From contig CABZPB010000005.1 in NCBI GenBank assembly GCA_902527485.1, positions 1 to 42,431 on the forward strand: a stretch of 42,431 bases of DNA. The letters run 5' to 3'. Positions 10,209-19,749 of this stretch are shown piece after piece. The DNA comes from an uncultured Pelagibacteraceae bacterium. Lineage in GTDB: Bacteria; Pseudomonadota; Alphaproteobacteria; Pelagibacterales; Pelagibacteraceae. The number at the start of each line of letters is the position of its first letter. Within the stretch, counting starts at the first letter, position 1. A program made the position numbers and the translations under genes. The notes below the pieces were generated by a model. It ran no database searches, had not been told where the DNA came from, and saw nothing but the letters and a program-made list of their open reading frames with translations.

Positions 10209-10982
10209 CTGAAAAAAGATAAATTTATAATCTCAAAAAAAAAATTTAATTCAAGATTAATTGTTGGTACCGGTAAATATAAAAGTATGACTGAATGTGC
10301 TAGAGCAATAAAGATATCTGGAGCTGATATTGTTACTGTTGCTGTTAGAAGAGTAAATATTACTAACAAAAAGAAACCTTTATTGATGGATTATTTAGAC
10401 CCGAAAAAAATAACTTATTTACCAAATACAGCTGGATGTTTTAATTCATATGAGGCGTTAAGAACTCTAAGACTGGCAAGAGAAATAGGAGGATGGAAAT
10501 TGGTAAAGCTTGAGGTTTTGGGTGACAAAAGCAATCTTTTTCCAGAAATGATAGAAACTCTTAGATCGACAGAAATTTTAACAAAAGAGGGTTTTAAGGT
10601 AATGGTTTACTGCAATGATGACCCACTAATGGCGAAAAGACTGGAAAATGTTGGAGCCGCAGCCATCATGCCACTAGCAGCACCAATTGGATCTGGTTTA
10701 GGTATTCTAAATAAAATTAATATTCAAATAATAAGAAATCAAACAAAATTACCTTTGATAATAGATGCTGGATTAGGGCAAGCATCAGACGCAACTATTG
10801 CAATGGAATTGGGTTGTGATGGTGTCCTAGTTAATACAGCAATCGCAAAAGCAAAAAAACCATTTGAAATGGCAAAGGCATTTAGAAATGCTGTTATTGC
10901 TGGGAGACAATCTTATTTATCTGGAAGAATTGAAAAAAAAGTGATGGGAAGTGCTTCATCCCCAAAAAAAGGAATTATTTAA
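10209..10982 (+). CDS. thiG: Thiazole synthase; start extended to CTG 10209 (ORF track starts at 10287)
   Basis: Reading upstream in frame gives LKKDKFIISKKKFNSRLIVGTGKYKSM, restoring the conserved RLIVGTGKY start of ThiG; AGGAGGT lies just upstream. Confidence 0.88.
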   Translation: MKKDKFIISKKKFNSRLIVGTGKYKSMTECARAIKISGADIVTVAVRRVNITNKKKPLLMDYLDPKKITYLPNTAGCFNSYEALRTLRLAREIGGWKLVKLEVLGDKSNLFPEMIETLRSTEILTKEGFKVMVYCNDDPLMAKRLENVGAAAIMPLAAPIGSGLGILNKINIQIIRNQTKLPLIIDAGLGQASDATIAMELGCDGVLVNTAIAKAKKPFEMAKAFRNAVIAGRQSYLSGRIEKKVMGSASSPKKGII

Positions 10983-12747
10983 TTTTTTTATAAAACTTCT
11001 TTTTCCTAAAAGTTTTTTTTCTTTTTTTTACATCGGTTATTTTTTTATCTTTAATTAAATCATCCAGATTTTTTAGTTTTTCAAAATATTCTATTAGTTC
11101 AATTGTTTTTTTTGATTTATTCTTTATATCAATAATATATTCTGGAATAATCAAATTGTTGTCGGAAATTATATCTATCTTCATTTTATTTTTTTTTTCA
11201 AAATAAGTTAAGTCCTGAATAAAGTTTTTTTTTAAAAATTCTGAAATTTTATCACATACTTTTAACTCTACAAATTTAGCTTTATTTAAAACTGCTTTCA
11301 GTTCAACTAACTTTAATATCTTTTGAGCAAACGACTCATCTGTTAGTGCAACTTTCCATTTTACAGCACTTTCCCTGAGTCTTTGCCTTGACATCTCTAA
11401 CAATCCAAAATTACTTATTCTTCCAATTTGAATTCTTGCTCTATCAGATCTACATTTCTCTTTAAGTCTTCTTTCAACAGTTTTTCTATTCCCATAACTC
11501 AACATATCTATAAAGTCGATAATAATTAGTCCTGACAGATCTCTAATTTTAATTTGCCTCGCAATCTCTTCTGCTGCTTCTAAATTCGTATCTAAAGCTG
11601 TACTTTCAACATTTTTTTGTTTAATTGAACTTCCTGAGTTAATATCAATCGAAACCAAAGCCTCTGTTGGATTTATTACTAAATAACCACCAGAACTTAA
11701 TTTTATTTCAGTATCAAATATTTGATTTAATTTTTGCTCTATACCCTCCTCAAAGAATAGTGGAGTCTTTCCCCTATACTTTTTAATTTTTTTTACATGT
11801 GAAGGCATAAGCATCTTCATGAAATTCTGTGCCTTTTTGTATCCCTCATTTCCCTCTATTAAGATACTTTTTGTGTTTTCATCGTACATGTCTCTTAAAG
11901 TTCTATTTATTATCTCGCTTTCCTGATGAATTAATGAAGGTGCAATTGCATTAATTGCATTGTTTTTAATTTGGTTCCAAGATTTGACTAGGGTTTCTAA
12001 ATCATGATTAATTTCATTTTTAGTTTTATTGCTACCTGCAGTTCTTACAATCAATCCCATCTCTTTGGGTATTTCAATTTCGTTTAAAATTGATCTTATT
12101 TTTTTTCTCTCTGCTGGATTGAAAATTTTTCTGGATATGCCACCTCCCTTAGGTGTATTCGGCATTAGAACAATATATTTTCCAGCAATAGAGATAAAGG
12201 TGCTAAGCGCAGCACCTTTTTGACCTCTTTCGTCTTTAATAACTTGGACTAGTATGACCTGGTTAGGTTTTATTACCTCTTGAATTTTGTACCTTTTAAA
12301 TTTATTTCTATTTTTGATTTTTTTCTCTCTATCATCAGTGTCTTTTTCTTTTTCTTCATTTTCTCTCTTTTTTATTTCTATAGGATCATCGACTTCTAGC
12401 TTACCTTCTGCTAAATTTTCCTCATCTTTTTCCTCAACCTTTTTTGATAATTCTTCTCTTAATTTTTCTTCCTCTTGTTTAATTTTTTCAAGGTCACTTT
12501 GTGGTATTTGATAGTAGTCTGATTGAATATCATTAAAAGATAAGAAACCATGACGCTCTCTTCCAAAATCAATAAAGGCCGCTTGTAAGGATGGTTCAAT
12601 TCTACTTACTTTACCCAGATAAATATTGTTTTTTATGAGGTTACTTTTTGAACCCTCATATTCATAGTCCTCAATATTATCTTTTGATTTAAGAACAACT
12701 CTAGTTTCATTAGGATGCGAAGCATCAATATATAAATTTTTTTCCAT
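10975..12747 (-). CDS. Ribonuclease E/G family protein
   Basis: S1-domain start (YLGKVSRIEPSLQAAFIDFGRERHGFLSF), VSIDINSGS, GLIIIDFIDM, RARIQIGRISNFGLLEMSRQRL. Confidence 0.92.
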   Translation of the reverse strand: MEKNLYIDASHPNETRVVLKSKDNIEDYEYEGSKSNLIKNNIYLGKVSRIEPSLQAAFIDFGRERHGFLSFNDIQSDYYQIPQSDLEKIKQEEEKLREELSKKVEEKDEENLAEGKLEVDDPIEIKKRENEEKEKDTDDREKKIKNRNKFKRYKIQEVIKPNQVILVQVIKDERGQKGAALSTFISIAGKYIVLMPNTPKGGGISRKIFNPAERKKIRSILNEIEIPKEMGLIVRTAGSNKTKNEINHDLETLVKSWNQIKNNAINAIAPSLIHQESEIINRTLRDMYDENTKSILIEGNEGYKKAQNFMKMLMPSHVKKIKKYRGKTPLFFEEGIEQKLNQIFDTEIKLSSGGYLVINPTEALVSIDINSGSSIKQKNVESTALDTNLEAAEEIARQIKIRDLSGLIIIDFIDMLSYGNRKTVERRLKEKCRSDRARIQIGRISNFGLLEMSRQRLRESAVKWKVALTDESFAQKILKLVELKAVLNKAKFVELKVCDKISEFLKKNFIQDLTYFEKKNKMKIDIISDNNLIIPEYIIDIKNKSKKTIELIEYFEKLKNLDDLIKDKKITDVKKRKKTFRKKKFYKKIK

Positions 12748-12846
12748 AATTTTAAGCTTAATTGTTTCATTTAGTACTAATTTAAAAAATTTTGTTTATT
12801 AAAAATGCCTTATCTTTAACAAATTCCTATATATAATTAAATCAAA

Positions 12847-15186
12847 ATGACAAAGTTGTTCAAAAATATTTTAGTTATATTTTTAAGCATTTTCTTATCT
12901 ACGGTTATTATCGTTTTTGGCATTTTATGGACTTTTTCTAACAATATCCCAGATTATAAATTTCTTAAAAATTATAAGCCTCCTGTATCTAGTAAAATGT
13001 ATTCAGGAAATGGAGATTTGGTTGCCGATTTTTCAAAAGAAAAAAGGATTTTTGTTCCTTATAGCGCTATTCCATTAAATGTGATTAATGCTTTTTTATC
13101 AGCTGAGGATAAAAACTTTTTTACTCATCCTGGTGTTGATGCAAAAGGTGTTTTGCGAGCAATATTGAATAATATAAAAAATATCACGACTTCAAAAAGA
13201 CTTGAAGGAGCTTCTACCATTACTCAACAGGTTGCAAAAAATTTTTTATTAACTAATGAAGTAAGTATTAATCGAAAAATTAAAGAGGCAATTCTAGCTT
13301 TTAGAATAGAGAGAGCTTTAAATAAAGAGAGAATATTAGAATTATATCTTAATCAAATATATTTAGGCAGTGGAGCTTATGGTGTGGCTGCTGCAAGTTT
13401 AGAATATTTTGACAAATCAATTAAACAACTTAATTATGCTGAAGCAGCATTATTAGCTGCTTTACCAAAAGCGCCCAGCAAATACAATCCTTATAGTAAT
13501 ATTGATTTAGCAAAATTTAGGAGAGATTTAGTTTTAAAAAATTTGTATCAAAATGGATTTTTAAATCTTGAGAAATATAATGATTATAAAAATCAAAATA
13601 TAGAATTAAAAAAAAAGAAAAAAGTTTATTTAGAGGATGCTCAATATTATATCGAAGATGTTAGAAAAAATATAATAGATAAACTTACTTACGAGAAAGT
13701 TTACAAACAAGGTTACAATATTAACACACCAATTAACTTAAAACTTCAAAAAATTGCAACTGAGTCCTTGAGAAATGGTCTAGTCGCTTACGATCAAAGA
13801 AAAGGATGGCGTGGACCAATTATAAATATGAAATATAATGATAATTGGCGTAAAAATGTAGATAGTAAATATTATTTAGAAAATTCGATTAATTGGCAAA
13901 TAGCTATCATCAAAGAAATAAGCCAATTTCAAACAAAAATTGAAACCCTTAATAAATTAGATGGTTTTATAAATTATAATGAAATTTCATGGACTAAAAA
14001 AGAGTTTGACGATTTATTTAAAATCGGCGACTTAATTTATGTTCAGAAAGTAAAAGGTAACTACTATAGCTTAAAACAACTTCCAAAAATAAATGGTGGT
14101 ATTGTTGTAATGGATCCTTACACAGGACGTGTTTTAGCCTTGAGTGGAGGATTTAGTTTTAAATCTAGTGAATTTAATAGAGCTACTCAAGCACTAAGAC
14201 AACCTGGTTCAGCATTTAAACCATTTGTATACGCTTTAGCGTTAGAAAATAAATATACTCCAACATCTTTAGTGCTTGATGCACCTTTAGTTTTGGATCA
14301 AGGAGTTGATTTAAAAAAATGGAAACCTGAAAATTATGGTAAAAAGTTTTATGGACCATCTACACTTAGAGTTGGGCTTGAAAAATCAAGAAACTTAATG
14401 ACTGTAAGAATTGCTCAAAACTTAGGTGTTGAGAAAGTAGCAAAATTTTCTAAAAAATTAAAAATATATGATGACCCTGAGGAATTACTATCAATTTCTT
14501 TAGGATCAGCTGAAACTACTCTTTTAAATTTAACTTCAGCATACTCATCATTCGTTAATGGTGGAAAGTTAATAAGTCCAATTATAATTGATAGAATTCA
14601 AGATAGTGAAGGAAACACAATAATTAACAATGAAAATAGAAAGTGCATGAATTGTGATAAAATTTCCTTTACTGGTGAAGATTACCCTAAAATAGAGGAT
14701 AATTATGATCAAGTAATGTCTGAGCAAACCGCATACCAAGTAACTACAATTTTGGAGGGAGTAATTAAAAGGGGGACTGGTAAAAAATTAAAAGATTTAC
14801 AATTAAACCTAGCTGGGAAAACCGGAACTACAAATGAAAATACTGATGCATGGTTTATCGGTTTCACATCAAATTTAGTGATTGGTGTTTATGTTGGAAT
14901 GGATAATCCAAAACCATTGGGTAAATTTGAAACTGGATCAAAAGCTGCATTGCCAATTTTTAGAGAATTTATTGAAAGATCAGTCAAAAAATCTGATGCA
15001 AGGCCTTTTAAAGTCCCTCAAAAAATGACATTGATGGTCGTTGACCCCCTTTCTGGAGAAAAAGCTAGATTTAACTCAAAAAATACAATTATTGAAGCTT
15101 ACAAAAGTAAAAATGTTTTAAATGGAAAAATATTGTATTCTGATAATAATAGATTAGACACAAATAATATATTAAAGTTTTATTAA
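12847..15186 (+). CDS. mrcA: Penicillin-binding protein 1A (glycosyltransferase/transpeptidase)
   Basis: GT51 motifs (SAEDKNFFTHPGVD, EGASTITQQVAKNFLL) and transpeptidase RQPGSAFKPF, AGKTGTTNENTDAWFIGF. Confidence 0.94.
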   Translation: MTKLFKNILVIFLSIFLSTVIIVFGILWTFSNNIPDYKFLKNYKPPVSSKMYSGNGDLVADFSKEKRIFVPYSAIPLNVINAFLSAEDKNFFTHPGVDAKGVLRAILNNIKNITTSKRLEGASTITQQVAKNFLLTNEVSINRKIKEAILAFRIERALNKERILELYLNQIYLGSGAYGVAAASLEYFDKSIKQLNYAEAALLAALPKAPSKYNPYSNIDLAKFRRDLVLKNLYQNGFLNLEKYNDYKNQNIELKKKKKVYLEDAQYYIEDVRKNIIDKLTYEKVYKQGYNINTPINLKLQKIATESLRNGLVAYDQRKGWRGPIINMKYNDNWRKNVDSKYYLENSINWQIAIIKEISQFQTKIETLNKLDGFINYNEISWTKKEFDDLFKIGDLIYVQKVKGNYYSLKQLPKINGGIVVMDPYTGRVLALSGGFSFKSSEFNRATQALRQPGSAFKPFVYALALENKYTPTSLVLDAPLVLDQGVDLKKWKPENYGKKFYGPSTLRVGLEKSRNLMTVRIAQNLGVEKVAKFSKKLKIYDDPEELLSISLGSAETTLLNLTSAYSSFVNGGKLISPIIIDRIQDSEGNTIINNENRKCMNCDKISFTGEDYPKIEDNYDQVMSEQTAYQVTTILEGVIKRGTGKKLKDLQLNLAGKTGTTNENTDAWFIGFTSNLVIGVYVGMDNPKPLGKFETGSKAALPIFREFIERSVKKSDARPFKVPQKMTLMVVDPLSGEKARFNSKNTIIEAYKSKNVLNGKILYSDNNRLDTNNILKFY

Positions 15187-16281
15187 TGGACGATAAATAT
15201 TTAGATCTTAAAAAAGAAATCGAAAAAATTAACCACAGAATTAAGGAGTATCTTTGAAAAAAATAAAATTTACTCAAAACTGGAAGATCTAGAGAAAAAA
15301 ATGCTTGATGCCAATTTTTGGCAAGATAAGTCAGATTCTCAAAAAACCATTAAAGAAAAAAAACTTTTTGAAGATTTAGTAAATTCATTCAAAGACTCAG
15401 CTATTCAACTTAAAGATTTAGATGATCTTTATTCTTTAGCTAAAGAAGAAAATAACCTTAACGTGGAAAAAGAAGTCATGGAAAGTGTTAAAGAATTAAG
15501 ATCAAAAGTTAAGAAAAATGAAATAAAATGTTTTTTATCAAATGAAGCAGACTCATTCGATTGCTATGTAGAAATCCATGCCGGCGCAGGTGGCACAGAA
15601 AGTCAAGATTGGGCAAATATGTTAAGAAGAATGTATATGAAATGGTCAGATGATAAGAATTATAAATGTAATTTAATGAGTGAACACAAAGGTGAAGAGG
15701 CAGGAATTAAATCCTCAACTATTAAAATAGAGGGGGATTATGTATTTGGATGGCTCAAAAAGGAGTCAGGAATTCATCGTCTTGTAAGAATATCTCCTTT
15801 TGACTCTGGTGCAAGAAGACACACTAGTTTTGCAAGTATTTGGGTTTATCCAGTCGTAGATGAAAATTTGAATATTGAAATATTAGACAAGGATTTAAGA
15901 ATTGATACTTATCGTTCTAGTGGTGCCGGCGGACAACACGTAAACACAACTGATAGTGCTGTAAGAATAACTCATATCCCATCTAAAATAGTTGTACAGT
16001 GTCAAAACGAAAGATCTCAACACAAAAATAAAGAAACTTGTATGAATATGCTAAGAGCAAGACTTTATGATTTTGAAATGAAAAAAAAAGATGAAGAGAA
16101 TCAAAATAGTGAAGCTTCAAAATCAGAAATAGGTTGGGGTCATCAAATTAGATCATATGTGCTTCAACCTTACAGATTAGTTAAAGACAATAGGACAAAC
16201 TTTGAGAGCACAAGCCCTGATAAAGTTTTAGATGGTGACATTGATGCTTTTTTAGAGAAATCTTTGTATCAAATTAAATGA
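15186..16281 (+). CDS. prfB: Peptide chain release factor 2, with programmed +1 frameshift at about 15252-15258
   Basis: Class I RF motifs including GGQ (SSGAGGQHVNTTDSAVRITHIPS) and RF2-type ANFW; a short leader ORF from ATG 15186 ends at TGA 15255 after AAGGAG-TAT-CTT-TGA, then continues in +1 frame. Confidence 0.93.
15243..15257 (+). promoter_or_regulatory. prfB programmed +1 frameshift signal (SD-like AAGGAG, 3-nt spacer TAT, slippery CTT TGA)
   Basis: Sequence AAGGAGTATCTTTGA has the same layout as the E. coli prfB recoding site (AGGGGGTATCTTTGA). Confidence 0.92.
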
Positions 16282-18476
16282 AAAAAACAATTTTTAGATT
16301 TTTAATCTTCATATTATTATTAATCTTTGGTTTTATTACTTACTTAAGTACTATTGGCATAAAAACGAAAGCTTTCAATGATCAAATAATTAAAGAAGTT
16401 AAAAAAATTAACAATCAATTAGAATTAGACTTAGATAAAATTAGTATCATTTTAGACCCTTTTAAATTAAAATTAGTTTTAAAAACAATTGGAGCAAATC
16501 TTAAGAATAAAAACAAATTAATTAAACTAGAAAGCGTTAAATCTAATATTGATATAAAGACATTCATAAATAAAAAATTTTCTTTATCTGAGTTAGATAT
16601 CAATACTAGGACTATAGAAATAAAAAACTTAATTTCATTTGTAAGATCAATTGAAGATAATCCGCAAATATTCATATTAGAAAAGTTGGTTAAAAAGGGA
16701 TATTTGATAGCAGATATAAATCTTAAATTTGATCAAAGAGGTAATATCAAAGATGATTTTATTATAAAAGGGTTTGTAAAAGATGGCGAAGTAAAACCTT
16801 TTAAAAAAATAGATTTATCAAAAATAAATTTTATTTTTACTATTCGAAATAATGAATTTGAATTTAAAGATATTAATTTATCACATGATAATTATGATTT
16901 GACCTTTCCAGAATTAAATATCAAAAAACAAAAAAATAAATTTTTGGTTTCAGGCAAAAATAACAGTAAAAATTTAGTTTTAGATAATAAAAAGATTAAT
17001 AAATTATTAAATATCGATTTTTCTAATCTAAAGATAAAATCAGCCGAATTCGATTTATCAAATACTTTTTCATTTAAAATTGATAATAAATACAAAATAG
17101 ACGATTTTAAGATCAATTCCTTATTGAATTTAAAAAATTCTAAAGTTGTAAGTTCAAAAAATTTGAAACAGTTTTTTCCAGAATTAAATGAGATAATTGA
17201 GTTATCAGATCACCAAATACAAATTGAATATAAAAAAGATCTTCTAAGTATTATCGGCAACGGAAATGCATTAATCCAAAAAGAAAACGATAATATAAAA
17301 TATAATTTTTTTAAATCAAAAAAAAACTTAAAATTTGACACTTCATTAGAAATCAAAAAAAACCCGTTTCATCTGAATTTTTTGAATTATAAAAAAGATC
17401 AAGATGATAAATTAAAAATAATTATTCTTGGAGTTAAAAATCTTTTATCAAATGAAATTAATTTTAAGAATATCTCAGTAAAAGAAAAAAATAATAAATT
17501 TAAAATTCAAAACTTATCATTATCGAAGAAATATAAAATTAAATCTTTTAGCGGGGTAGATTTAAGTTATTTTGATAATGACTTATTGAAAAATGATTTA
17601 TCAATTAAAAAAAAAGATAATAATTATTTATTAGAATCTAAGAGTTTTAATGCTACTAAAATTATTAATGATTTATTAAAAACTGATAAAGGTTCAGAAA
17701 GTAAAAAAATTTTTTCTAATGATTTTAAATTAGATATTAAAATAAAGGAGGCATTCCTTGATAAATATCATCAAATAAAAAATTTAGATGGATATTTGAC
17801 TTACAAAAATAGTGAGGTAATTGATGCTAATTTAGAGGGAGATTTTTCTAATAACCAGAGGATTAATTTCACAATTAGATCCACTTCAAATGAAAAAATT
17901 ACAACTCTTTATTCTGATATAGCTAAGCCATTTGTTAACAGGTACAAATTTATAAAAGGTTTTGAAGAAGGTAATTTAGATTTTCATTCTATTAAACAAA
18001 ACAATATTTCTAATTCAAAATTGATAATAGATAATTTTAAAGTGCAGGAGGTACCAGCTTTAGCAAAATTATTAACATTAGCATCTCTTCAAGGTATAGC
18101 TGACTTGTTAACTGGTGAAGGAATAAGATTTACAGATTTTGAAATGAAATTTTCAAACAAGAATGATTTAATGAGAATAGAGGAACTATATGCTATCGGC
18201 CCTGCTATTTCTTTATTGATGGAAGGGTACATTGAAGATGATGATTTAATTAGTCTTAGGGGAACGATGGTACCAGCAACAACAATTAATAGAACAATAT
18301 CGTCAATTCCTCTTATTGGAGATATTTTAGTAGGAAAGAAAGTTGGAGAGGGTGTTTTTGGGGTAAGTTTTAAAATTAAAGGTCCACCAAATGAATTAAA
18401 AACGACTGTTAATCCTGTCAAAACTCTTACACCTAGGTTCATTACAAGAACTCTTGAAAAAATAAAAAAGAATTAG
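16278..18476 (+). CDS. AsmA-like / DUF3971-type envelope protein
   Basis: Single N-terminal TM segment, long beta-rich body, C-terminal IPLIGDILVGKKVGEGVFGVSFKIKGPPNELKTTVNPVKTLTPRF typical of the AsmA-like C-terminus. Confidence 0.75.
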   Translation: MKKTIFRFLIFILLLIFGFITYLSTIGIKTKAFNDQIIKEVKKINNQLELDLDKISIILDPFKLKLVLKTIGANLKNKNKLIKLESVKSNIDIKTFINKKFSLSELDINTRTIEIKNLISFVRSIEDNPQIFILEKLVKKGYLIADINLKFDQRGNIKDDFIIKGFVKDGEVKPFKKIDLSKINFIFTIRNNEFEFKDINLSHDNYDLTFPELNIKKQKNKFLVSGKNNSKNLVLDNKKINKLLNIDFSNLKIKSAEFDLSNTFSFKIDNKYKIDDFKINSLLNLKNSKVVSSKNLKQFFPELNEIIELSDHQIQIEYKKDLLSIIGNGNALIQKENDNIKYNFFKSKKNLKFDTSLEIKKNPFHLNFLNYKKDQDDKLKIIILGVKNLLSNEINFKNISVKEKNNKFKIQNLSLSKKYKIKSFSGVDLSYFDNDLLKNDLSIKKKDNNYLLESKSFNATKIINDLLKTDKGSESKKIFSNDFKLDIKIKEAFLDKYHQIKNLDGYLTYKNSEVIDANLEGDFSNNQRINFTIRSTSNEKITTLYSDIAKPFVNRYKFIKGFEEGNLDFHSIKQNNISNSKLIIDNFKVQEVPALAKLLTLASLQGIADLLTGEGIRFTDFEMKFSNKNDLMRIEELYAIGPAISLLMEGYIEDDDLISLRGTMVPATTINRTISSIPLIGDILVGKKVGEGVFGVSFKIKGPPNELKTTVNPVKTLTPRFITRTLEKIKKN

Positions 18477-19702
18477 TTTATTTCAACTTTGATATGTCTT
18501 TTTTTTCCCAAAGATAATTTGATTGTATTATCTTCAAATAATTTTTCACTAATTATTAGTTTTTCATCATTGATGATTTGATTATTAATTCTAACACCAC
18601 TACCTTTAATTAATCTTCTTATCTCACTTTTAGATTTTTCTAATTTTGAAAGAATTATTAAATCAACAATACTTAACTTGTCATTCAATTGATTTTTTTT
18701 AATTGAAACAGAAGGCAATGCGGAACCAATTGAATTTTCTGAAAATGTTTTTTTCGCAGTTGCTTCACTTTTTTTTGCTTCTTGCTCTCCATGAAGCATA
18801 GAAGTAGTTTGATTTGCTAAAACAATTTTTTGTTCATTAATATTTTTTTCTTTAATTTTCTCTATTTCATCAATACTTAAATCTGTAAAAAATTTCATGA
18901 ATTTCGACACATCTCTATCATCTATATTTCTCCAAAATTGCCAGTAATCGTATGGTGTTAAAAGTTTTTCATCTAACCATATTGCACCATTTTCAGTTTT
19001 TCCCATTTTAGCACCTGTCGCTAAAGTGATTAAAGGGGTGGTTAAACCATATGTTTGTTGATTAGAATGTCTTTTAATTAAATCTACACCATTCACTATA
19101 TTGCCCCATTGATCAGATCCACCGATTTGTAATGCACAATTTTCTTTTTTGTTAAGTTCTAAAAAATCGTAAGCTTGTAAAATCATATAATTAAATTCCA
19201 TGTAACTCAGAGATTGCTCTCTATCCAACCTTGTTTTTACACTTTCAAATGTTAACATTTTATTTATTGTAAAATGTTTTCCTATATCTCTCAAAAAAGA
19301 TATGTAATTTAAACCTTTAAGCCACTCGTAATTATTAACAAATATTGGTTTAATATTTCTATCGTTTGTATTTAAAAATTTTTTTAAAATTCTTTCAATA
19401 TTTTTAGAATTTTTTTCAATTTCATCTTCACTTAAAATTTTTCGTGTTTTATCTTTCCCAGATGGGTCACCAATTCTTGTGGTTCCTCCACCTAATAATA
19501 CAATTGGTTGGTGCCCATGTTTTTGAAGCATTCGTAAACACATAATTTGCAGGAGACTACCAACATGTAAACTTTCAGCTGTACAATCAAAACCAATATA
19601 GGCTTTAATCTTTTTTTTATCTAATAGAGAAGATAGCTCATTCTCATCGGTACATTGATAAAAGTAGCCTCTGTCTTTAAATTCTTTTAAAAATTTATTC
19701 AT
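18473..19702 (-). CDS. tyrS: Tyrosyl-tRNA synthetase
   Basis: AYIGFDCTAESLHVGSLL, GGSDQWGNIVNG, KMGKT(ENGAIWLD) and C-terminal S4-like domain. Confidence 0.96.
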   Translation of the reverse strand: MNKFLKEFKDRGYFYQCTDENELSSLLDKKKIKAYIGFDCTAESLHVGSLLQIMCLRMLQKHGHQPIVLLGGGTTRIGDPSGKDKTRKILSEDEIEKNSKNIERILKKFLNTNDRNIKPIFVNNYEWLKGLNYISFLRDIGKHFTINKMLTFESVKTRLDREQSLSYMEFNYMILQAYDFLELNKKENCALQIGGSDQWGNIVNGVDLIKRHSNQQTYGLTTPLITLATGAKMGKTENGAIWLDEKLLTPYDYWQFWRNIDDRDVSKFMKFFTDLSIDEIEKIKEKNINEQKIVLANQTTSMLHGEQEAKKSEATAKKTFSENSIGSALPSVSIKKNQLNDKLSIVDLIILSKLEKSKSEIRRLIKGSGVRINNQIINDEKLIISEKLFEDNTIKLSLGKKRHIKVEIN

Positions 19703-19749
19703 AAGCGTATAATTCTACAATATACAAATTTTTTTAAAAAAAAATAATA

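Noticed and set aside
12809-12846. TATAAT at 12832-12837 as a promoter for PBP1a
   Set aside because: Good -10 but no convincing -35 at the right spacing; too weak to list as a feature
15155-15166. TAGACACAAATA inside the end of the PBP1a gene as a third ALDH-type motif
   Set aside because: Within coding sequence, matches only the first part of the 18-mer; likely chance
18089-18442. 117-aa minus ORF inside the AsmA-like gene
   Set aside because: Antisense shadow of the conserved AsmA-like C-terminus
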